In this document: piece after piece, positions 1 to 6,130 of the stretch | Layout: every line of letters begins with the position of its first letter | Position numbering within the stretch: position 1 is the first letter of the stretch | Assembly (NCBI GenBank): GCA_021205485.1 | Contig: JAJPXK010000035.1 | Span: forward strand, 1 to 9,678 | Direction of reading: 5' to 3' | DNA from: Clostridia bacterium | Lineage (GTDB): Bacteria > Bacillota > Clostridia > Christensenellales > Borkfalkiaceae | Length of the DNA stretch: 9,678 bases | Made by a program: the position numbers and the translations under genes | The notes under the pieces: model-generated | Database searches by the model: none | The model's input: only the letters and a program-made list of their open reading frames with translations | Told to the model about the DNA's origin: nothing

Positions 1-35
1 AGCTGATAGAGGGGTACTGTATCTTAATTTCCTAT

Positions 36-51
36 CCGCGGGTTCCCGCGG
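36..51. other. GC-rich inverted repeat (hairpin)
   Basis: CCGCGGG-TT-CCCGCGG is a perfect 7-bp inverted repeat with a 2-nt centre. It has no T-tract behind it on the + strand, so it is not a standard terminator in that direction. It may be the end of the adjoining dispersed repeat or the tail structure of an upstream gene outside the window. The rest of 1-210 shows no supportable gene and no clear sigma-A promoter for the operon that follows. Confidence 0.4.
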
Positions 52-102
52 GATCCTTCGGCTGCATTTCGCTTTGCTTCATTTCGCTCAGGATGACAAT
101 GG
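52..102. repeat. Dispersed intergenic repeat, copy 1
   Basis: A non-coding stretch begins ATCCTTCGGCTGC and ends CGCTCAGGATGACA, with pyrimidine-rich GCTTTGCTTCATTTCGCT between. ATCCT at 53-57 and AGGAT at 90-94 form short inverted ends. A diverged copy in the same orientation lies at 9224-9320. It is directly preceded by a GC-rich hairpin, CCGCGGG (36-42) and CCCGCGG (45-51). Sequences of this style are common between genes in gut Clostridia (recalled knowledge, not searched). It codes for nothing I recognise. Confidence 0.5.
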
Positions 103-210
103 TATTTCGTCTGTCTGCGATTTGTTACAGTTTTATTACATCGGGAGGCGGAAATTTTTTACATGTCGGTGTTATCATAAAGCTATAGCAACACAGGAAA
201 CAGGTCAAAA

Positions 211-1164
211 ATGCAGATAACTTTACAGAATATTTCTAAATCTTTCGGCAAGAAGGAAGTAATATCCAACCTTTCGCTTAAGCTGCAAGACGGCAAATTT
301 ACCACTCTTTTAGGCTCGTCGGGCTGCGGAAAAACCACACTTTTGCGTATGATAGCGGGGCTTGAAACTCCCGACGCGGGCGAAATACTTTTCGACGGCG
401 AAACGGTGTTTTCCAAAGCCGGCAATATCAATATTCCTCCCGAAAAGAGGAATTTGTCCTTTGTTTTCCAGGACTTCGCACTGTGGCCGCATATGACGGT
501 GTTTGAAAACGTAGCGTTCGGCCTGCGGGCGAGAAAGCAGAGGGAGGGGTTAAAGCAAAAGGTGCAGGAGGCCCTTGACACCGTAAAGTTAGGCGACCTT
601 ATTTACCGCTATCCGCACGAACTTTCGGGCGGGCAGCAGCAGCGCGTGGCCTTCGCGAGGGCCATAGTGGTAAAGCCGAGGTGCATTTTGTTCGACGAAC
701 CGCTCTCCGCCCTCGACGCTCAGCTTCGCGAGAGCATGCGTACCGAGATTAAAGAGCTTACGGGCAAGCTTAATATCACGTCTGTATTTGTAACTCACGA
801 CCAGGCCGAGGCTATGAGCATGAGCGACTACATAGTGGTGATGAACGGCGGCAGGATAGAACAGTACGACACCCCGCTTGAAGTTTACGAACGCCCCGCC
901 ACAAGGTTTGTGGCCGAGTTTGTAGGCAAGGCCAACTGGATAAACGGCAGTTCTATGATCCGCCCCGAGCAGGTAACCATTGCCGAAACGGACGGCGTAA
1001 AAAAGTGCAGGGTGCTTTCTTCGCAGTATTACGGCGGACGCTACAGCCTTATTTTAGGGAGCGATTCGGGCGAGTGGACTGTTTCTTCTGAAAGAGACTT
1101 CCCCGCGGGTTCAGAAATTTATGTGAATTTTGACGCGGACAAGGCTATTACATTGGCACAGTAA
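211..1164 (+). CDS. ABC importer ATP-binding protein (FbpC/PotA/CysA-like)
   Basis: This is the cytoplasmic ATPase of an importer for a small solute; it hydrolyses ATP to power the permease encoded two genes downstream. All nucleotide-binding motifs are intact: Walker A GSSGCGKTT (residues 35-43), Q-loop Gln87 (FVFQD), signature LSGGQQQR (138-145), Walker B CILFDEP (158-164), D-loop SALD (166-169) and switch His196 (VTHD). Residues from about 230 to 317 form a TOBE-like regulatory tail, shorter than in the longest family members (about 350 aa). The start at 211 is preceded by AGG-rich sequence (AGGAAA 195-200, AGG 202-204). It is first in an operon with the binding protein and the permease. 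The family includes ferric iron, thiamine, polyamine, sulfate and 2-aminoethylphosphonate importers; fused-permease partners favour the iron/phosphonate/thiamine group, but the substrate is inferred only. Confidence 0.93.
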   Translation: MQITLQNISKSFGKKEVISNLSLKLQDGKFTTLLGSSGCGKTTLLRMIAGLETPDAGEILFDGETVFSKAGNINIPPEKRNLSFVFQDFALWPHMTVFENVAFGLRARKQREGLKQKVQEALDTVKLGDLIYRYPHELSGGQQQRVAFARAIVVKPRCILFDEPLSALDAQLRESMRTEIKELTGKLNITSVFVTHDQAEAMSMSDYIVVMNGGRIEQYDTPLEVYERPATRFVAEFVGKANWINGSSMIRPEQVTIAETDGVKKCRVLSSQYYGGRYSLILGSDSGEWTVSSERDFPAGSEIYVNFDADKAITLAQ

Positions 1165-1179
1165 AGACATATGTCTTTA
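1162..1179. promoter_or_regulatory. 18-bp perfect palindrome between ATPase and binding-protein genes
   Basis: TAAAGACATATGTCTTTA is a perfect 18-bp palindrome whose first three bases are the ATPase stop codon. It sits in the 39-nt gap before the binding-protein gene, ahead of that gene's SD (AAGAGG 1191-1196, 7 nt before ATG). It could be an operator, or in RNA a 7-bp stem with an ATAT loop that affects transcript processing. Importer operons often make more binding protein than ATPase, so an intercistronic control element would fit, but this role is inferred. Confidence 0.4.
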
Positions 1180-1203
1180 ACAGTATAACAAAGAGGTTTA
1201 ATT

Positions 1204-2349
1204 ATGAAACAACTTACAAAAAAAATTGCAACAATTTCCGTCGCGGCGTTGCTTGCGGCGGGCATGGCGGCGGTCGCCGCCGGCGATAACGGTACCGAAA
1301 CAAGCGCGAGCGGTACGGCAAGTTCAGGCAGCAGTACGACAAACTCAAGCAGCGCGTCAGAAACATCCGCGAGCGACAGCTCGTCGGGCGGGGCTGCCGA
1401 CGTTACTATTGATTACAGCGGTTTAAGCGGAGAAATTACCGTTTATATGCCTTCGCCCGCGGGCCTCGCATCCAAACTTTGCGCAGGCTTTGAGGAGCTT
1501 ACCGGCGTAACCGTAAACCTTTGGACGGGCACTACGGGCGAAATTACCGCCAAACTTACAGCCGAGGAGAGCAACCCTCAGGCCGACGTAGTTATCCTCG
1601 CCTCATGGTCGGACGGGCTTTCGCTTAAAAGCGAGGGCAAATTAATGTCTTACCAGTCGCCCTACGCCGAATATATGCACGACGGCTGCGTGGACGACGG
1701 CTATACCTTATACGGCACAAGCGCGTCGGCGGTAGGCGTAATTTACAACACCAACATATACAGCGCCGAAGAGATTGAATCGCTTGACTGGTCTGACTAC
1801 GCAGATTCAAAATTCAAGGACGATATATCCATCCCCGACCCTACAAAATCGGGCGCCTGCAAAGACTTTATATCGGGCTTTGTAACCGCCATAGACACCG
1901 ACTATTCGATAATAGATAGCTGGGCCGCCAACGGCCTTACAAACGGCGGCGGCAACAGCCCCGCGTTAGAGTCTGTAAAGAGCGGCGAAAAGGGCATACT
2001 TATAGCGGGCGTAGACTACAACGCCTATTCGGCGATAGCGAGCGGCGAAGATATAGCCATTTACTACCCCGAAAGCGGCACCGTTATAAATCCCCGCCCC
2101 GCGATGATTATGAATACAGCCCCTCACGTTGACAACGCTAAGGCGTTTATGGACTACCTTATGTCTGACGACGCTCAGCAGCTTGTGGCGGACGCCTACC
2201 TTATCCCCGGCAGGGCGGACGTGGACTGCAATTCGGCGAGGCTCGGCTTTGACGATATAAAGCAGTACGAAGTTGACTGGGATAAAATGATGGCGGTAGC
2301 TGATACGGCGGCTTCTTACGTAGTTACAAAGACGGCGGGCAATATCTGA
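1204..2349 (+). CDS. ABC importer substrate-binding protein (ferric iron/phosphonate-like)
   Basis: This is the extracytoplasmic solute receptor for the importer encoded around it. Residues 1-26 form a signal peptide: basic KQLTKK start, hydrophobic core, then AAVAA. Residues about 30-65 are a Ser/Thr/Gly/Ala linker typical of lipid-anchored binding proteins. The globular part starts near ITVYMPSP and runs to the C-terminus; GVIYN (about residues 178-182) and the late segment ending LIPGRADV are characteristic of the FbpA/AfuA-like periplasmic-binding class. Oddly, the lipobox reads V24-A25-A26 and then Gly27, with no acceptor Cys, so lipidation as written is impossible; signal peptidase I could cut after AVA or VAA. 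The start has a good SD (AAGAGG, 7-nt spacing). Ligand unknown: iron, phosphonate or another anion are all possible. Confidence 0.88.
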   Translation: MKQLTKKIATISVAALLAAGMAAVAAGDNGTETSASGTASSGSSTTNSSSASETSASDSSSGGAADVTIDYSGLSGEITVYMPSPAGLASKLCAGFEELTGVTVNLWTGTTGEITAKLTAEESNPQADVVILASWSDGLSLKSEGKLMSYQSPYAEYMHDGCVDDGYTLYGTSASAVGVIYNTNIYSAEEIESLDWSDYADSKFKDDISIPDPTKSGACKDFISGFVTAIDTDYSIIDSWAANGLTNGGGNSPALESVKSGEKGILIAGVDYNAYSAIASGEDIAIYYPESGTVINPRPAMIMNTAPHVDNAKAFMDYLMSDDAQQLVADAYLIPGRADVDCNSARLGFDDIKQYEVDWDKMMAVADTAASYVVTKTAGNI

Positions 2350-2353
2350 CAAA

Positions 2354-4039
2354 ATGAAAAATAACGCAAAATTTCAAAAGGCTGCGGCGATTACAGCGTT
2401 TATCGCCGTGGCCCTTGTGCTAATTATATTGATAATATGTCCGCTTGTTTCCATTCTTTCGAAATCGTTTATCACCGACGGAAAATTGGACTGGTCTAAC
2501 CTTGTAAGCCTGTTTTCCGATTCGGGATATTTAGAGACGATAGGCAATTCCCTTTTGTTAGGCTTAAGCGTGACTGTTATATCTACCGTAATATCCCTGC
2601 CGCTCGCCTTCTTGTTTTCGCGTACAAAGCTCGCAAAACTCAAGTGGATGGATATTATCTTTATGATACCCTTTATGACGCCGCCCTATATCTCGGCTAT
2701 GGGCTGGACAAAGTTCCTCGCAAAACGGGGGTACCTGCAGCAGATTATACCCGCGATAACCAATTCGCAGAACTTTTTGTATTCGTTCTGGGGACTGTCG
2801 TTTATAATGGCCCTGCACGTGTTCCCCTTTATGTATACCATGATGAAAAACGCCCTTTTGAATGTGCCGTCGGCTCTGGACGAGGCGGCTGCCGTAAGCG
2901 GCGGAAGCTTTTTCTATCGTTTGAGGAGGGTATACGCCCCGCTCCTTTTAGGCAACTACGCCATAGCGGCCATACTTGTATTTATAAAGACGTTGAGCGA
3001 GTACGGCACCCCCGCGGTAATAGGCAACAAGATAGGTTTTTACGTCTTTACGACGAGCATACACAACTATACTTCAATCTCGCCCGTAAACTTCGGCATG
3101 GCGGCGATGCTCTCGGTAGTTTTAACCTTGCTGTGCTTTATATTGTGGCTGGCGCAGAACCACCTTACAAACAAAAAGACGTACAAGGTGGTAAGCGGCA
3201 AGGGCGTCAGGGTAAATTACATAAAAATGCCGTGGTACGTCACCGTTTTAGCCTGGATATACATCGCCGCCGTGCTTATAACGGCGATAGGCGTGCCCTA
3301 TTTTTCGGTAATAGCCACCTCTCTTTTAGAAAAAGTCAGCCGGGGCCTGAGCCTGGACAACCTGACGTTCGCCAACTACGCCGAGCTATTTTCGTCGGGA
3401 AGCCAGGGGCTGGAAGCTATATCCATAAGCCTTGAACTCGCCCTGCTTTCGGCGACTATAGCGTCTGTTTTAGGCATTATAATCTGCACGCTTTCGCGGA
3501 ACAAAAAGAGGAAATACAACAAAGTTCTCGAGGCGACGGGCATGCTGCCCGAAATGCTGCCTTCGATAGTGCTTGTATTAGGCATAATGCTGTTCTGGAA
3601 CAGCCTTTACAACGTGATAAAGGTATATAACACCTTAACCATAATGGTTTTGGCGTATACCGCCCTGTTTTTGCCATATTCCATACAGTATATCACGTCT
3701 GCGTTTACGCAGTTCAGCGACAATCTGCCCCTCGCGGGCAGGATAACTGGCGGAAGCAAGCCGTACGTGTTTATGCGGATTACGCTGCCGCTTATAGCCA
3801 AAGGGATAATAACCGGCTGGATGATGATTTTTATCATATCTTTCCGCGAGCTTGTTGCGGCGAGCATGCTGGAGCCTACCAATACCTACGTAATATCCAC
3901 GTATATATGGCGTCAGTTTGAGCAAGGGTCCTCTCAGCTCGGCATGTGCATGGCGGTAATCTGCCTTATAATTACAGTGGTTGTGCTTATAGTCGTAAGA
4001 CTTTTAACTGAACGCGAGAAAAAATCGCGGCGTAAGTAA
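2354..4039 (+). CDS. ABC importer permease, fused two-domain (FbpB/ThiP-like)
   Basis: This integral membrane protein forms the transport channel for the solute delivered by the upstream binding protein. At 561 aa it is a tandem fusion of two BPD_transp_1 domains, the normal size for FbpB-type permeases, with about 12 predicted membrane helices, six per half. Each half has a coupling (EAA) loop that would dock on the ATPase: DEAAAVSGG near residues 176-184, complete, and LAGRITGG near 460-467, degenerate in its EAA residues but with the conserved Gly and a downstream RITLPL. A basic cytoplasmic stretch near residues 268-290 separates the halves. The protein ends TEREKKSRRK, consistent with a cytoplasmic tail. 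The ATG lies 4 nt after the binding-protein stop, so translation is probably coupled. One fused chain removes the need for a second permease gene, and none is present. Confidence 0.93.
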   Translation: MKNNAKFQKAAAITAFIAVALVLIILIICPLVSILSKSFITDGKLDWSNLVSLFSDSGYLETIGNSLLLGLSVTVISTVISLPLAFLFSRTKLAKLKWMDIIFMIPFMTPPYISAMGWTKFLAKRGYLQQIIPAITNSQNFLYSFWGLSFIMALHVFPFMYTMMKNALLNVPSALDEAAAVSGGSFFYRLRRVYAPLLLGNYAIAAILVFIKTLSEYGTPAVIGNKIGFYVFTTSIHNYTSISPVNFGMAAMLSVVLTLLCFILWLAQNHLTNKKTYKVVSGKGVRVNYIKMPWYVTVLAWIYIAAVLITAIGVPYFSVIATSLLEKVSRGLSLDNLTFANYAELFSSGSQGLEAISISLELALLSATIASVLGIIICTLSRNKKRKYNKVLEATGMLPEMLPSIVLVLGIMLFWNSLYNVIKVYNTLTIMVLAYTALFLPYSIQYITSAFTQFSDNLPLAGRITGGSKPYVFMRITLPLIAKGIITGWMMIFIISFRELVAASMLEPTNTYVISTYIWRQFEQGSSQLGMCMAVICLIITVVVLIVVRLLTEREKKSRRK

Positions 4040-4051
4040 AAAGGTGAAAAA

Positions 4052-5086
4052 ATGAATTTTATTATAGGCGGAGGCGTCCACGAACACGGCAGAAACTGTT
4101 TTTACGTGGAGGCCGACGTAAATTACATAGTGGATTGCGGCGTGATGAAGGGCGTAAGGAATACTTACCCTAAACTCCCCGCCGATAAAATTGCGGCCGC
4201 GGAGTACCTGTTTTTGACACATTCGCACGAAGACCATATCGGGGCATTCGGCTGGCTTTTAAGCAAGGGCTTTAAAGGCAAGGTTATAGCATCGGCAAAA
4301 ACGCTTGAAGCTATTTCGGGATACGACAACGTTTTCGCCCTGCCAGACGGCGGTAATTCGGCCATATTCGGGGATCTGACGGTGCAATACGGCCGAAGCG
4401 GCCACTGCACGGGCAGTCTGTGGTACTATATAAAAACGGCAGACTCCGAAATATTGTTCAGCGGAGACTACTGCGAAAATTCCTGCTACAATGTGGATAA
4501 AATACAAAATTATTCTGCGGATATAGCCGTTTTGGACTGCGCGTTCGGCTACTTCGGTTACAACAGGGCCGTGCAGGAAATGAGGATATCGGAATTTGCC
4601 GAAAGCGTGCTTAAGACGGGCAATCTTCTTTTGCCCGTGCCTAAAAACGGCAGGGCGGTGGACCTTATTTACCTTTTGAGAAATATGGACTGCAATATCT
4701 CCGTAGACGAGAAGTTGCGCCTTACGTTCTGCGAGCTGGCAAAGGGCGATTACTGGCTGCCTGAAGATATATCGGCCGCTGTGGATAAGTGCCTGTACAG
4801 GGACGTGCGTTACGGCAAACCTACCGTCTTTTTAATCGCCGACGCGCAGCTTTCTTCCTGCGAGGGCAGGCAGGCGGCCGACAGCGTTATAAAAAGCGGA
4901 GGAAGCGTTCTGTTTACGGGCCACGCCGACAACGGAGGGGAGGCCTACAGGCTAATCTCCTGCGGGGCGGGCAAAGTTATCCCCTACAACGCGCATATGA
5001 GCAAGCTCGACGCCGACTATGTAGCGGGCCGCAACAAATTTGAAAAAATTATTTACTTCCACGGCGATGATAAAAAGCAGACGTAA
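4052..5086 (+). CDS. Compact beta-CASP-like metallo-beta-lactamase-fold hydrolase
   Basis: This is a predicted metal-dependent hydrolase, most like beta-CASP nucleases (RNase J/CPSF73 relatives). The metallo-beta-lactamase core has HSHEDH, giving His57, His59, Asp61 and His62, then His118 (SGHCTG) and Asp139 (FSGDY). Beta-CASP-like landmarks follow: DCAFGYFGYNR after the core, where nucleases have ESTYG-x-R; LLLPVPKNGRAVDLIYLL, which matches the GR-containing strand-loop; FTGHADNGGEA; and YNAHMSKLD with His315, the expected last zinc ligand. At 344 aa it is shorter than most beta-CASP enzymes (400 or more) and has no added RNA-binding domain. SD AAGGTG (4041-4046) lies 5 nt before ATG, 12 nt after the permease stop, so it appears to be the last gene of the importer operon. 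Substrate unknown: RNA, DNA or a small ester are all open. Confidence 0.78.
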   Translation: MNFIIGGGVHEHGRNCFYVEADVNYIVDCGVMKGVRNTYPKLPADKIAAAEYLFLTHSHEDHIGAFGWLLSKGFKGKVIASAKTLEAISGYDNVFALPDGGNSAIFGDLTVQYGRSGHCTGSLWYYIKTADSEILFSGDYCENSCYNVDKIQNYSADIAVLDCAFGYFGYNRAVQEMRISEFAESVLKTGNLLLPVPKNGRAVDLIYLLRNMDCNISVDEKLRLTFCELAKGDYWLPEDISAAVDKCLYRDVRYGKPTVFLIADAQLSSCEGRQAADSVIKSGGSVLFTGHADNGGEAYRLISCGAGKVIPYNAHMSKLDADYVAGRNKFEKIIYFHGDDKKQT

Positions 5087-5112
5087 GTTGCTTGCGATAA
5101 ACTTAAAATTTT

Positions 5113-5141
5113 AAAGGACACGCAAATTCTGCGTGTCCTTT
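5113..5141 (+). terminator. Probable intrinsic terminator of importer/beta-CASP operon
   Basis: AAAGGACACGCA (5113-5124) pairs perfectly with TGCGTGTCCTTT (5130-5141) around a 5-nt loop, giving a 12-bp stem 26 nt after the hydrolase stop codon. The stem has A-rich 5' and T-rich 3' ends, as in Rho-independent terminators, but the tract after it (ATAGTAAAAT) is not a clean T run, so termination may be partial. The loop region also contains ACGCA-N5-TGCGT, the same core as the three palindromes downstream. Confidence 0.55.
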
Positions 5142-5230
5142 ATAGTAAAATACGCAAAAGTTGCGTAAAAATTTTTTATAAATACGCAAAAGTTGCGTAT
5201 TTTTTAATTTTAAACACGCAATTCTTGCGT
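5120..5230. promoter_or_regulatory. Four phased palindromic operators, 32-bp spacing
   Basis: Four sites share ACGCA-N5-TGCGT: 5120-5134, 5152-5166, 5184-5198 and 5216-5230. Their centres (5127, 5159, 5191, 5223) are exactly 32 bp apart. The second and third are identical over 17 bp (TACGCAAAAGTTGCGTA); the third extends to a 10-bp arm (5180-5189 with 5193-5202). The outer two differ mostly in the central five bases. Linkers are almost pure A/T. The last site ends 7 bp before the -35 box of the downstream gene, which encodes an XRE-type HTH protein. The likely reading is a cooperative operator array bound on one DNA face by that protein. Binding itself is inferred. Confidence 0.75.
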
Positions 5231-5237
5231 AAAATGT

Positions 5238-5266
5238 TTGCAATACGTTTTTTTATTTGTTATAAT
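5238..5266 (+). promoter_or_regulatory. Sigma-A promoter of the HTH-MNT/HEPN operon
   Basis: The -35 box TTGCAA (5238-5243) is followed after 17 bp by a perfect -10 box TATAAT (5261-5266), with the extended -10 TG at 5258-5259. Transcription should begin near 5272-5275, only about ten bases before the ATG at 5284 and inside or beside the SD (GAGGTGG 5273-5279). The mRNA leader would therefore be very short. The operator array ends just upstream of the -35 box. Confidence 0.75.
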
Positions 5267-5283
5267 TAAAGCGAGGTGGCAGT

Positions 5284-5754
5284 ATGACTTTAAAAGAGCT
5301 ACGCAAAAAACTTAATTTAACGCAGGAAGAATGCGCTTCGCGTCTCGGTATTCCATTGCGAACTTATCAGAATTACGAAAAACCTGACGCAAATACGCAG
5401 TCTATAAAATATCGTTTCCTGCTGGAAACATTGCAGCGGTACGCCCTCGTTGACGAAGAACACGGCGTTTTGACAATAGAAGAAATCAAAAAGATTTGCG
5501 AGCCTGTCTTTGAGGAATACGGCGTAAAATATAGTTATCTGTTCGGTTCATACGCCAAAGGCAGCGCTTCGCCTACAAGCGACGTGGAATTGCTGGTTTC
5601 AACCGATTTTTCGGGCATGCTGTTCTATGAAATGGTGGAAGTGTTGCGCGAAGGGCTTAAAAAGAAGGTTGACGTGTTAAACCAAAACCAGATAAAGGAA
5701 AATTTTGAGCTTGTGAATGAAATTTTGCAGGACGGGATAAAAATTTATGGATAA
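5284..5754 (+). CDS. XRE-type HTH fused to MNT-family nucleotidyltransferase (antitoxin)
   Basis: Residues 1 to about 55 form an XRE/Cro-like helix-turn-helix (LKELRKKLNLTQEECASRLGI, then RTYQNYEK). Residues about 65-156 form a minimal nucleotidyltransferase: G88-S89, then X10, D100-V101-E102 (SDVELLV), and D130 in KKVDVL as the likely third acid. In MNT/HEPN pairs such as MntA-HepT the MNT protein adenylylates the HEPN toxin and silences it. The second motif acid is Glu here instead of the usual Asp, so activity may be altered. The fusion gives the antitoxin its own DNA-binding module, which suits the phased palindromes upstream. It overlaps the HEPN gene by 8 nt, which suggests coupled translation. 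The alternative is a plain regulator with an inactive transferase fold. Confidence 0.85.
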   Translation: MTLKELRKKLNLTQEECASRLGIPLRTYQNYEKPDANTQSIKYRFLLETLQRYALVDEEHGVLTIEEIKKICEPVFEEYGVKYSYLFGSYAKGSASPTSDVELLVSTDFSGMLFYEMVEVLREGLKKKVDVLNQNQIKENFELVNEILQDGIKIYG

Positions 5755-6082
5755 TAAAAAGACGGATATATATTACGCGAATAAAATAGTCGCCGATATT
5801 CATTTTATTTTATCTCATACTGAAGGGCTGTCGCAAACCGATCTGGAAAACGACGAGGTTTTGCTGGATTCGGTAATGTTCCGCCTTATCCAGATTTCAG
5901 AAAATTCCGATAAACTTTCTGTAAATTTTAAATCGGCGTACGGCGAAATTCCCTGGCGGGCGATCAAGGGTATGAGGAACCGCCTTGTGCATGAGTATGG
6001 CAATGTGGATATATCTATCGTTTATGACGCCGTAGTTAAAGATTTGCCCGTACTAATTAAACTATTGGAAAATATTTTGTGA
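5747..6082 (+). CDS. HepT-like HEPN ribonuclease toxin (DUF86)
   Basis: This small 111-aa alpha-helical protein is of the HepT/DUF86 class, the usual length for that family. It carries the RX4HXY motif: R77-N-R-L-V-H82-E-Y84, in PWRAIKGMRNRLVHEY, which is close to the HepT consensus. In known pairs the Arg and His are needed for RNA cleavage and the Tyr is the residue modified by the MNT partner, so the toxin looks intact and modifiable. The ATG lies inside the last codons of the HTH-MNT gene (8-nt overlap). Composition is clearly more A/T-rich than in the genes on both sides, consistent with a mobile module. Targets in the host are unknown; it could act as a general growth-arrest toxin or in anti-phage defence. 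Confidence 0.9.
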   Translation: MDNKKTDIYYANKIVADIHFILSHTEGLSQTDLENDEVLLDSVMFRLIQISENSDKLSVNFKSAYGEIPWRAIKGMRNRLVHEYGNVDISIVYDAVVKDLPVLIKLLENIL

Positions 6083-6130
6083 TTATTAAAAATAAGGGTT
6101 ATCAGTTTTTTTTAGGAAATAATTTTAAGT

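Noticed and set aside
163..180. Five-codon leader ORF (MSVLS) after a GGGAGG motif.
   Set aside because: Too short, with poor SD spacing and no attenuator structure or regulatory codon run.
191..203. ACACAGGAAACAG before the first gene is identical to part of the E. coli lacZ leader/M13 reverse primer region, suggesting vector sequence.
   Set aside because: The match stops after 13 bases, the flanks differ, and it sits as a natural SD before a real gene; chance similarity of a purine-rich RBS.
2644..3435. Long + strand reading frame of 263 codons.
   Set aside because: It lies wholly inside the permease gene in another frame, has no family resemblance and an Arg/Gly-rich shadow composition.
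5081..5097. A fifth palindrome (ACGTAAGTTGCTTGCGA) upstream of the array.
   Set aside because: The half-sites are degenerate, the spacing is 7 not 5, and the centre is out of the 32-bp register.
5120..5230. The phased repeats as a short CRISPR array or plasmid-type iterons.
   Set aside because: The units are palindromic with A/T-only 15-bp linkers, not unique spacers; there are no cas or rep genes, and the position beside an HTH-gene promoter fits operators better.
6083..6130. Run of eight T (6106-6113) as a terminator after the HEPN gene, or a LexA box before the polymerase.
   Set aside because: Only a 4-bp ATAA/TTAT stem precedes the T run, and no GAAC-N4-GTTC-like or similar SOS palindrome is present.
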